In this document: positions 36,447-45,400 of the stretch, one piece after another
Numbering within the stretch: position 1 is the stretch's first letter
Layout of the letters: each line of letters starts with the position of its first letter
Source of the DNA: Desulfopila aestuarii DSM 18488
Lineage (GTDB): Bacteria > Desulfobacterota > Desulfobulbia > Desulfobulbales > Desulfocapsaceae
DNA: 64,000 nucleotides
Assembly: GCA_945863875.1 (NCBI GenBank)
Contig: CAMBBS010000002.1
Span: 150,462 to 214,461, forward strand
Reading direction: 5' to 3'
The notes under the pieces: model-generated
The model's database searches: none
Told to the model about the DNA's origin: nothing
The model's input: the letters and a program-made list of their open reading frames with translations, nothing else
Program-made: the position numbers and the translations under genes

Positions 36447-37850
36447 TCAGCGAAAGAGCAGGGACTTGAGGCGTACCGGCCAGAGCCGGGGACTGCGCAG
36501 TCTGGTGCAGGCCGCCCAGGCGTGGTGCAGCCGCTCCCCCTGTCCGGTTCGTCCGCCATAGACGGATGCATTGTGCACGGCGATAATAAGTTCGATTTCG
36601 TCGGTTACCGCCGGCAGCCGTTTAATCAGCCGCCGGCCATATTCCCTCGGCGTTTCCGACGGCGCGAGGGGCAGCCCACTCACAGCACCCCAGTTCATCA
36701 GGGACAGATAGAGCTGAACGGGACTCCGGGAAGGTCTGCCCGTACCGCGCAATTTCCCCGGCAGGACCATGACTGCGGCAAGAATGGTGCGCAGCAGTTG
36801 CCAGAACAGCCGCCAGGGGCTGGGACCAGGCACTGCCCTGTCAGTTTTCTTGGTGAGCCACCAGACCAGCTGCCAGACGAGCAAGGCGCACAAAGCAAGC
36901 GCGAGCAGCACACCCAGGCCGGCAGCGAAAACAAGAAGGATTTTCTGCACCAGCAGCAGCCATCCCTGCACCGGCTGTTCAGCGATTAGCTGGATGGAGG
37001 CATCCGCCGCCGAGCCGGAACCTGCCGCATCCGAGCGAAGGCGGCCAGGGCCAAAGACAAAGGTCAGAATACGCAGCAAGAGTGCACAAAGCGGCGCGGT
37101 CACCGTTTTCAGAACCGCCACCCCGGTCTCGGCAGCCACGGCCAGATACGGCAGAGACAAGGCGGTGACGCCGCCGCCCAGCAGCAGCACCAGGGCGAGA
37201 AAACTGACTGCCGCACCGATGCCGCGAAAGCCGGAGATGAAACCGCTTGTCCCTTGCCCCGTGCCGCAGCGGGCCAGGCAGAAAGCCGGTACAGTGAAGG
37301 CAAAAAAAGCCAGGAGCAGCCGCGGCAGGGAAAGCCCGGTAAGAATAATGCCCCCTTCGACCAAGAGGAGCATCTCAAGCAGGTGCAGCAACACCAGGGC
37401 GATGACACCGAAATCAAAGTGATTAGATACCGTGACATGGCTTCTCGGCAGCAGAGCCAACCGGGTTCCCGTTATCCACAGGGCACAGCAGCAGCAAAGA
37501 GTCACCGCCAGCCGCAGCCAGTGCAGCGGCGTTCTGGACATGGTAAAAAAATCAGCTCCCCAGGCCATTTCGAAAAATGAGTACGCCGGGGTTTCAACGC
37601 CATAGATGAGAACGGCACAGGCCAGGAGCAGAGCGGTCAGGTGCAGGGCGCCGATCTGATAGATCCGCCAGCCGCGGCGATGATGGGAAACGGTCAGCAG
37701 CGTGGCCAACATGGCGATACCGAGTGCCGTCAGATGCGGCAAAGGCTGGCGAAAACCGGCGAGCATGATCAGCGAAGCCCAGCCATACAGCCAGCTGAGA
37801 TCCATACCCAGCAGAGCCGCCAGGATCAGCCATTCCCTCCTGTCGTTCAT
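36447..37850 (-). CDS. DUF4129-domain membrane protein of a MoxR operon
   Basis: A 467-residue protein with about eight to ten hydrophobic segments and a C-terminal cytoplasmic DUF4129 domain (SLMNWGAVSGLPLAPSETPR followed by EYGRRLIKRLPAVTDEI). It overlaps the DUF58 gene by 4 bp. In comparable operons the neighbouring slot is taken by a transglutaminase-like membrane protein. Here no transglutaminase core is visible, so only the DUF4129 part of that function remains. ATG at 37850 starts just before the first membrane segment. Confidence 0.75.
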   Translation of the reverse strand: MNDRREWLILAALLGMDLSWLYGWASLIMLAGFRQPLPHLTALGIAMLATLLTVSHHRRGWRIYQIGALHLTALLLACAVLIYGVETPAYSFFEMAWGADFFTMSRTPLHWLRLAVTLCCCCALWITGTRLALLPRSHVTVSNHFDFGVIALVLLHLLEMLLLVEGGIILTGLSLPRLLLAFFAFTVPAFCLARCGTGQGTSGFISGFRGIGAAVSFLALVLLLGGGVTALSLPYLAVAAETGVAVLKTVTAPLCALLLRILTFVFGPGRLRSDAAGSGSAADASIQLIAEQPVQGWLLLVQKILLVFAAGLGVLLALALCALLVWQLVWWLTKKTDRAVPGPSPWRLFWQLLRTILAAVMVLPGKLRGTGRPSRSPVQLYLSLMNWGAVSGLPLAPSETPREYGRRLIKRLPAVTDEIELIIAVHNASVYGGRTGQGERLHHAWAACTRLRSPRLWPVRLKSLLFR

Positions 37851-39046
37851 GCGGGTCGAGCCTCCGGCAGCAGGTGGTCCAGCGGCAGTACTCGTTCTCC
37901 GGGAAAGCCGGACGGGGCCGGGTGGCCGGACTGGGTACAATAGACCGTGGTCACCGTGATTTTTTTCCGCCGCAGGAGGTGTACCGGCTCATATGCCTTC
38001 TCCGGCCGGTGCAGGGTAAAGAGGATACAGCTCAGGCCGCTGTTCAGTCCTCGCACCTGCCGGAGATAGTCGCCGATGGTCCGGCGGCAGGTCATCTCCA
38101 CCCCGGCCAGTGTCTCGAGCATCAGGGTCGACTGACGGGCGCTTCGGGCCACCGTGACAAATGGTGATCGATTGCCGGTCATGACGCCGTTGGTAACCAG
38201 ACCGACGGCGAAACCCTGCCGTTCACACTCCACAGCCAGCGAGGCGAGCCCCGACACCGTCCTCTCAAAGCTGGCAGCAGCCGCCGCCGCGGCAAAGGGG
38301 CCGACATCGAGGACAAACAGCGCCCGGGCCTGGCGCGAGGGTTCAAAAACCCTTTCCTGCAACCGGTTCAACCTGGCGCTGGCGGTCCAGTGGATATAGC
38401 GGGATGGCCGGCCGGCGTGGTACTCGCGGGTGCCGAGAAGGTAGATCGGGTCTTCGACCGGGCTCTTCGCCCCCGGACTGCCGAAGAGATCTTTTTTAAT
38501 GTATACAAAGGGCCGCAGCGGCAGCAGGCGCGGGTAGACGATCAGGTCGAGCGGCTGTTGCATCAGAACCTTTTCCCGGGGGTAGATGCCGAGCAGATCC
38601 CCGCATACCACCCGCGGCGGGCCGAGCCGATAGATGCCGCGCTGCCGCGGCCGAAGACGCCAGGAAAAATGCACCGATTGATACCACAACAGACCCTGCT
38701 CCCGGACCGGTGCGAGCTGACCGGATGCATCCTCGACCGAGCCGGGAACGGGAACAATCACCCGCATCCACACCGGCAGTGGCTGCCGATTTTCAGCGAC
38801 GATCGCCATCTGCACCGGTTCGCCGGGAAAAACCCGGTCCCGGTCAAAAGACGCGCAGACCTGCAGCCGGTCAAGACTGAGCCGACTCCAGAGCCAGGCG
38901 CCGTAGACAAAGGCCAGCAGGAGCACGAGCAACAGGGTCAGATTTTTCTGGGAATGAACGAGGGAGAAGGCCAGCAGCCCGAGGAGAAGCAGCTGCATGA
39001 GGCCGAATTTTAAAAAGGTTGCTTCCCTGTCGTCAACGACTGCCAT
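37847..39046 (-). CDS. DUF58-domain protein
   Basis: A 399-residue protein with two N-terminal membrane helices and a DUF58 domain. The family signature reads YHAGRPSRYIHWTASARLNR, the counterpart of the usual Y-x-x-G-D-x-x-R-x-I-x-W motif; it is followed by a von Willebrand A-like fold (ALFVLDVG). It lies 8 bp after moxR and overlaps the DUF4129 gene. MoxR-DUF58 pairs act in the assembly or activation of envelope or enzyme complexes, but the client here is unknown. Confidence 0.85.
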   Translation of the reverse strand: MAVVDDREATFLKFGLMQLLLLGLLAFSLVHSQKNLTLLLVLLLAFVYGAWLWSRLSLDRLQVCASFDRDRVFPGEPVQMAIVAENRQPLPVWMRVIVPVPGSVEDASGQLAPVREQGLLWYQSVHFSWRLRPRQRGIYRLGPPRVVCGDLLGIYPREKVLMQQPLDLIVYPRLLPLRPFVYIKKDLFGSPGAKSPVEDPIYLLGTREYHAGRPSRYIHWTASARLNRLQERVFEPSRQARALFVLDVGPFAAAAAAASFERTVSGLASLAVECERQGFAVGLVTNGVMTGNRSPFVTVARSARQSTLMLETLAGVEMTCRRTIGDYLRQVRGLNSGLSCILFTLHRPEKAYEPVHLLRRKKITVTTVYCTQSGHPAPSGFPGERVLPLDHLLPEARPA

Positions 39047-39054
39047 GGTTTTTT

Positions 39055-39996
39055 TCAGCGGACGCCGATTGGAACGGGGATGCGGGCGATGATATCATCG
39101 AGAACCTGGTCAACGGTAGTCCCCCGGAACCGTTCTTCTTCGCGGAGAATCAACCGATGGCTGAGAACGGGCCGACACAGGGCCTTGATGTCGTCCGGCA
39201 GCACATAGTCCCGGGCCTGCAGGGCGGCATAGGCCTGCCCTGCCCGCTGCAACCCAAGGGCTCCGCGGGGGCTGGCCCCGAACAGAATGGTCGGTTCCTG
39301 CCGGGTGGCCCGGACGATATCGGCAATATAGTGGCGGATGGGGTCTGCCACGCGAATCTCCTTTCGCGCCTTTTGCATGGCGACGATTTCCCAAGGTGCG
39401 GCGACGGCACCGAGCTCCAGCAGGGGTTCGTCCTTTTGGAAGCGGGCCATGATGGCAATTTCCTCTTCGCGGCTGGGGTATCCCAGATGAATACGCAGGA
39501 GGAACCGGTCGAGCTGCGCCTCGGGCAGGGGAAAGGTCCCTTCCTGCTCGATGGGATTCTGGGTGGCGATGACAAAAAAAGGCGCGGGTAAGGCCATGGT
39601 CTGCCCGTCCACGGTAACCTGACGTTCTTCCATGCTTTCCAGCAGGCTGGACTGGGTACGCTGGATGGTACGATTGACCTCGTCGGCCAACAGCACATTA
39701 CTCATCACCGGTCCGGCCTGAAAGGTGAACTGGCCGGTCTGCTGATTGAAGACATTAAAGCCGGTGATATCCGATGGCAGCAGGTCCGGGGTGAACTGCA
39801 CCCGCTTGAAGGTCCCGCCGATGGAGAGCGCCAGGGATTTGGCGATAAGCGTCTTGCCCAGACCTGGCACATCCTCGAGCAGGACATGACCATCGGCCAA
39901 AAGAGACGTCATAAGCAGGCGGACAACTTCCTCCTTGCCGATAATGACCCGGCCGATATTCTCAATTATTCGTTGACACAGGGTCAGATCCACCAT
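39055..39996 (-). CDS. MoxR-family AAA+ ATPase
   Basis: A 313-residue AAA+ ATPase with Walker A EDVPGLGKTLIAKSLA, Walker B NVLLADEVNRT, sensor FFVIATQNPIEQEGTFPLPE, and the arginine-rich RFLLRIHLGYPSREEE. This is the MoxR subtype that acts as a chaperone for metal insertion or complex assembly. It is the first gene of the moxR-DUF58-DUF4129 operon. It is transcribed away from the double-cubane genes, 375 bp off. Confidence 0.92.
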   Translation of the reverse strand: MVDLTLCQRIIENIGRVIIGKEEVVRLLMTSLLADGHVLLEDVPGLGKTLIAKSLALSIGGTFKRVQFTPDLLPSDITGFNVFNQQTGQFTFQAGPVMSNVLLADEVNRTIQRTQSSLLESMEERQVTVDGQTMALPAPFFVIATQNPIEQEGTFPLPEAQLDRFLLRIHLGYPSREEEIAIMARFQKDEPLLELGAVAAPWEIVAMQKARKEIRVADPIRHYIADIVRATRQEPTILFGASPRGALGLQRAGQAYAALQARDYVLPDDIKALCRPVLSHRLILREEERFRGTTVDQVLDDIIARIPVPIGVR

Positions 39997-40228
39997 GCTC
40001 GGTCACTCCTCCTTTTTTTATTATTCTCATCTTTATTCTATAGACAAGACTGGCTAAATCAGCCCTGGCCGCACGACACACCGGCCCTACTCTACCATTT
40101 TTGTGTACAAGAAACGAGACCTCTCTCCTGTGCTGATCATTATGCATGAGAAGGTACCGCTTCGAGCGGCGGGTGCTTTTTGATCGGATAACCCTTCCGA
40201 TAGCCGCCCAACCATAGGAATATCCAGT
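39997..40228. other. Intergenic region between moxR and the double-cubane operon
   Basis: The gap between the two divergent genes holds a small CCGCT-TCG-AGCGG hairpin near 40157 and no open frame of note. A ribosome site for moxR (GGAGG, minus strand) is at its left end. The sigma-70 promoter of the right-hand operon begins at 40229. Confidence 0.5.
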
Positions 40229-40256
40229 TTGACAAATAGATCCATTCAACTATAAC
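40229..40256 (+). promoter_or_regulatory. Sigma-70 promoter of the double-cubane operon
   Basis: TTGACA at 40229-40234, 16 bases, then TATAAC at 40251-40256. Transcription would begin near 40263, about 109 nt before the gene. The match is close to consensus and contrasts with the sigma-54 promoters of the nif operons, so this operon is probably not under NifA. Confidence 0.78.
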
Positions 40257-40371
40257 TTCACCCCATGAGCGTCTGGGCAGAAGCATATCATGCCCCTATC
40301 ACAACGCGACGGACGAACAACGTGCAGGCCGACATCGGCCTTGAATAAACAAAAGAAAAAAGGTGAAGAGG

Positions 40372-41649
40372 ATGGGCGAGGATTATCGATTAATGTGGAC
40401 GGAACTAGGGCTTGATCTTGAGGCGCACGATGCACTGCTTGGCGTCCTGGGACAGGCATATGGCGATATATTTTTATCCCAGAAGAATCGCCCGGATGGG
40501 ATGGGCTATTTTGATTTTGTCATGAGTGAGGTCCATGGTCTGCGCATCCGCGAATTACTCGATGAGAAAGAGGCCGGCAGGAAAATCATCGGTTCTTATT
40601 GCGTTTTTGTTCCTGAAGAGATTGCCCTCGCCGCCAACGCCACGCTGGTTGGGCTCTGTTCCGGTGCCGATTTTGCTATGGAAGACGTGGAGAGAATACT
40701 CCCGCGCAACACCTGCGCGCTGATTAAATCCTCTTTCGGTTTCAAGCTGGGCAAGGTCTGTCCCTACCTGGAGAGCGCCGACATGATCGTCGGAGAAAAC
40801 ACCTGCGACGGCAAGAAAAAAGCCTACGAATCACTTGGCCATCTCGTTGAAAACCTCTATGTCATGGATCTCCCCCAGGTGAAATCGGCGAACGGCAAAG
40901 CGTTGCTCAAAAGTGAATTCCAGCGGTTCAAGACAGCGGTCGAACAATTGACCGGGGTTTCTATCACCGTGGAATCCTTGCAGCAGGCGATCAAGACGGT
41001 GAACGCCAAGCGGGCGGCGATGCACCGCCTTTCGTCGCTGCGGAAATCTGATCCGGTAACCATCTCCGGCCTTGATGCCCTGCTGGCCAACCAGGTGTTC
41101 TTTTATGACAATCCGGCCAGATTTACCGAGTCGGTCAACAAAATATGCGATGAGCTGGAAAAACGCATAGCGGTAAATGATGGCGTTTTCCCCGCCCGTA
41201 CGCCACGCATTCTTATTTCCGGTTGTCCCCAGGCGGTGCCCAACTGGAAACTGCCCTGGATTATAGAAACTTCCGGCGCGGTCATTGTCGGGGAAGAAAG
41301 CTGCGTCGGGGAACGCGGCACACGCAATCTCACCGATGACTCCGGAACGACCATCGATACGATGCTCGATGCCCTTGTCGACCGCTATTTCCAGGTTGAT
41401 TGCGCCATTTTCACACCCAACCATGAACGTCTTGACCATATTCAGGAAATGGTCACCGACTACCGGGCGGATGGCGTCATCCACTATGGCTTGCAGTTCT
41501 GTCAACCGTATCTTATGGAATCGATGCCGGTGGAAAAGGCGCTGGAGCAGAAAGATATCCCCTGCCTGCGCATTGAAACCGATTACAGCATGGAAGACGT
41601 GGGACAACTGAAAACGCGGGTTGAAGCGTTCATTGAACAACTTCGCTAG
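40372..41649 (+). CDS. Double-cubane-cluster protein (2-hydroxyacyl-CoA dehydratase D family)
   Basis: A 425-residue protein of the HgdB/BcrC/DCCP family. Cysteines with family positions are Cys77 (IGSYCVFVPEE), Cys96 (VGLCSGADF), Cys115, Cys130 (GKVCPYLESADMIV) and Cys145 (GENTCDGKKK), then one in ISGCPQAVPNW, one in GEESCVGERG and one in LQFCQPY. A single catalytic chain paired with one activase is the arrangement of double-cubane proteins, which carry an [8Fe-9S] cluster and reduce small molecules such as acetylene or azide. True dehydratases use two different chains. ATG at 40372 is chosen; a GTG at 40363 lies in its ribosome site. Confidence 0.85.
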   Translation: MGEDYRLMWTELGLDLEAHDALLGVLGQAYGDIFLSQKNRPDGMGYFDFVMSEVHGLRIRELLDEKEAGRKIIGSYCVFVPEEIALAANATLVGLCSGADFAMEDVERILPRNTCALIKSSFGFKLGKVCPYLESADMIVGENTCDGKKKAYESLGHLVENLYVMDLPQVKSANGKALLKSEFQRFKTAVEQLTGVSITVESLQQAIKTVNAKRAAMHRLSSLRKSDPVTISGLDALLANQVFFYDNPARFTESVNKICDELEKRIAVNDGVFPARTPRILISGCPQAVPNWKLPWIIETSGAVIVGEESCVGERGTRNLTDDSGTTIDTMLDALVDRYFQVDCAIFTPNHERLDHIQEMVTDYRADGVIHYGLQFCQPYLMESMPVEKALEQKDIPCLRIETDYSMEDVGQLKTRVEAFIEQLR

Positions 41650-41660
41650 GAGACATTAGA

Positions 41661-42416
41661 GTGCACAAGCGTTTTGCTGGAATCGATATCGGCTCAAGGA
41701 CCATTGAGCTGGTCGTGGTGAATGAAGAAGGAAAAATTGTCGAAAGTCTGCAGTCGGACACCAACTTTGATCCCATGGCCGAAGCAAAAAAGTTGCTTGC
41801 CGGGGTACAATACGATTGTATTATGGCCACCGGGTATGGGCGAACTCTTTTCGAACTTGCCTTTGAATCACCGACAGTCACGGAAATAAAGGCGCATGCC
41901 ACCGGGGCGCGAGTTTTTTTTCCCCAGGCCCTGACCATTCTCGACATTGGCGGCCAGGACAGCAAGGCTATTGCTCTCGCCGAAAATGGCCGGGTGAAAA
42001 AATTCGAGATGAACGACCGCTGTGCCGCCGGGACAGGTAAATTTCTCGAGGTAATGGCCAGAACCCTTGGCTGCGCGATCGAGGCCTTCGGCAAGGAAGC
42101 TCTTCTTGCCGAGCAGGATGTGCATATCTCCAGCATGTGCACCGTCTTTGCCGAATCGGAAGTAACCTCCCTGATTGCCAAGGGCACGAACCCCCGGGAG
42201 ATCGCCCTTGGCCTGCACGCAAGCGTCATTCGCCGAGCCGCCGGCATGATCAACCGGGTATCATCGGAGGGCGATATCGTCTTTACCGGCGGGGTCGCTA
42301 AAAACCCCTGCATGACCTCCCTGCTCGCCAAGAGACTTGGCCGCAGGGTGTTCATCCCCGAGGATCCGCAGTGTATCGGTGCATTTGGCGCCGCACTGCT
42401 GGCCCGGGAAAGGTGA
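41661..42416 (+). CDS. Activase/reductase of the double-cubane protein (HgdC family)
   Basis: A 251-residue ASKHA-fold ATPase. It begins FAGIDIGSRTIELVVVNEEG, has LDIGGQDSKAIALAENGRV, and carries the two cysteines that share a [4Fe-4S] cluster between subunits: NDRCAAGTGKFLEV and ISSMCTVFAESEV. It ends with GGVAKNPCM and DPQCIGAFGAALLA. This protein uses ATP hydrolysis to push electrons into its partner, in the way NifH serves NifDK. The GTG start follows GGAGA, 11 bp after the partner gene. Confidence 0.92.
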   Translation: MHKRFAGIDIGSRTIELVVVNEEGKIVESLQSDTNFDPMAEAKKLLAGVQYDCIMATGYGRTLFELAFESPTVTEIKAHATGARVFFPQALTILDIGGQDSKAIALAENGRVKKFEMNDRCAAGTGKFLEVMARTLGCAIEAFGKEALLAEQDVHISSMCTVFAESEVTSLIAKGTNPREIALGLHASVIRRAAGMINRVSSEGDIVFTGGVAKNPCMTSLLAKRLGRRVFIPEDPQCIGAFGAALLARER

Positions 42417-42472
42417 TATGCGCTCTGGACTCCCTCGATAACCAGGCACATCAATCTAGCCTGTGCTCCTGC

Positions 42473-45400
42473 TCATTTGCCTGCCGCCGATATGTTCACC
42501 TCTACCCAGTGTTCTTTATGGTCATCCACCAAGGGGATGATCGTATCGTTGAGCTCCTTGCCATTTACCTTTACCTGTCTTGCGCTGTTGCCGGAGACCC
42601 CTTGCCGGACGTTGATATGATAGATAGTCTCCCGGAAGCGATAGTGCATGGTGAAGCCCGGCCAATCGGCCGGCAGGCACGGACTGAAATGCAGCCTGTC
42701 GACGTCGAGCCGCAAACCCAACAGCGATTCGACGATGAGCCGATACATCCATGCCGCCGATCCGGTGTACCAGGTCCAGCCGCCGCGTCCGGTATGCGGG
42801 GCTACCGCATAAACATCGGCGGCAACGACGTAGGGTTCGACCTTGTAGACGGCAGTCTCGGCCGGCGTTCGGCCATGATGTATCGGGTTGATCATGGTGA
42901 AAATCTCCCAGGCCCGCCGGTTGTCGCCCTGGCGCGCAAAGGCCATGGCCGTCCAGATTGCCGCATGAGTGTATTGCCCGCCGTTTTCGCGCACACCGGG
43001 AACGTAGCCTTTGATATAGCCGGGATTAAGCGCCGACGTGTCAAACGGCGGATCGAGAAGCTGAACAAGGTCATGCTCACGGCGGACGAGGTGCTTGTCG
43101 ACTGCCTCCATGGCCTGGCGGGAGCGCCCTTCATTTCCCGCGCCGGACAGCACGGACCAGCTCTGGGCGATGGAATCGATGCGGCATTCGGAGTTCTCCA
43201 TTGAACCGAGCGGCGTCCCGTCGTCGAAATAGGCTCGGCGATACCACTCGCCGTCCCAGCCATGCTCCTCGATATTGCGCTGCAGTTTTTCGGCCTCTGC
43301 ATGGCAGCGTTCGACCATGGCTATGTCATTGCGCAGGTCCGCAACTTCAGCAAAGCGCATGAGGACCTCGTAAAGAAAAAATCCCAACCAGACGCTTTCG
43401 CCTCTGCCGTGTTCGCCGACCAGATTCATCCCGTCATTCCAGTCGCAGGAGCCGATCAGCGGCAGGCCATGCCCGCCAAACCGGAGGCTGTTGAGAATGG
43501 CCCGGACACAGTGGTCATAGAGACAGGCCGTCTCATCGGTGCGGATCGGCAAATCGTAATACGAGTCTTCATCGGCGTTTACTTCCCGTCCCCGGAGGAA
43601 GTGGATCTGCTCATCGAGCACGCCGCTGTCGCCGGTGGTAAGAACATAGCGGCAGGCGGTCAGCACCAGCCAGAGGTAATCGTCGGAACAATGGGTACGT
43701 ACGCCTCGACCGATCGGCGGATGCCACCAGTGCTGCACGTCTCCTTCCTCGAATTGCCGGGATGCCGCAAGCAGCAGATGCTCCCGCACCAGGTTCGGCC
43801 GGGTGTAGAGCAGGGCCATCACGTCCTGCAGCTGATCGCGGAAGCCAAAGGCACCGCCCGACTGGTACGTTGCGCAGCGCGCCCAAAGCCGACAGGCGAG
43901 AGTCTGATAGAGGAGCCAGCCGTTGGCCAGAACATTGAGGGATTGATCCGGTGTCTCGACATGGACTGCGCCGAGGGTATGGGCCCAGTGCTGCCAGACC
44001 GTGTCGAGGGCGACGCGGGCGGCGGCTCCGCCGTGGAATCGATTGATCAGTTTTTCGGCTTCATCCCGGTCTTGTCCAACACCGAGCCTGAAGACGATCT
44101 CCCGCTCCTGCCCGGCAGCAAGGTCGAAACTTACCTGGATGGCGGCGCATGGATCAAAGGCAGCCCCGACCCTCCCGGACAGGCGGATCCGGCCCATCGC
44201 GGCAGGTGTCGCCAGGGTTCCGTTACGGCCTAAAAATTCGGTCCGGTCGCCGGTTATGCTGCGATTCCGGTCATCCACATCAAAGAACGCCGTGCGGTTG
44301 GGGAACTCGGTATTGTAGGGGTTGACGGCGAGGAGTGCGCCGCTTTTCGGCTCAATGGCGGTAACAACATGCATGGTCGATTTTCGCCGCAGGTCTCCAA
44401 GCACCCATTCGACATAGCCGGTGGCCGAAAGTTTCCGGGACCGGTCCGATTCGTTGCGCACTTTCAGTACCGCAAATTTAATTGGTGCATCGAGAGCCAC
44501 GTACAACCACAGCTCGGAGCGGATGCCGCGTTCCGTACATTCAAAGACGGTATAGCCGAAGCCATGCCGGGTGACGTAGGGCGAAGCGCCGCGGCAGGGT
44601 GAAGGTGTTGGCGACCAGAAGTGACCCCGCTCTTCATCGCGAAGGTAAAAGGCCTCACCGCTGACGTCGCTGACCGGATCGTTGGCCCAGGGGGTCAGTC
44701 GGAATTCATGGGCATTCTCGTTCCAGGTGCAGACCGGACCGCTTTCACCGATTATCGTACCGAAAGAAGGATTGGCCAGCACGTTTACCCACGGCGCCGG
44801 GGTTCGGTCACCAGCAGTGGTGGTGATGACATATTCGCGACCATCCGGAGTAAAGCCGCCAAGGCCGTTAAAAAACAGTAAATCGTGGCGCGGCTGGGAC
44901 GCTGCCGCCTCTGGTTCGCGACGGAGGGTCCGGGTGGGGATGAGCGTGGGGACATGTATCCCCTGCAGGCTGCGCCCGCCGATCTGCTCGGCAAGCGTCC
45001 CTTTACTGTCGGTGAGAATAACCCGGGCAACAGCCTGAAACAGGATGCGATCCTCCTCAGCTATCTGATCGGCGAGGCGCACGAAGATGCCGCCGTGTCG
45101 TTCGGTGATACTGGCTTCTATTCCGGCGATATGATCGACGATCTGGTCGTGGAGAAGCTGCCGGTATCCGGCATGATCTTCGTTCCAGATCACCAGATCC
45201 ACCGCCAGGCCTTTCAACCGCCAATAGGCGTGGGCCTGAACCAGTTGCCGCACCAGATCGATATTGGCCGGATCGGCAATCTGCAGCAGGACAATCGGCA
45301 GATCACCGGAAATGGCATAGCCCCACAGACCGGATTGACCGCGGTTGTTCTTTTTGAGAGTGTCCGTATCGGCACGCAACGCGCCGTTGGCATAGAGGAC

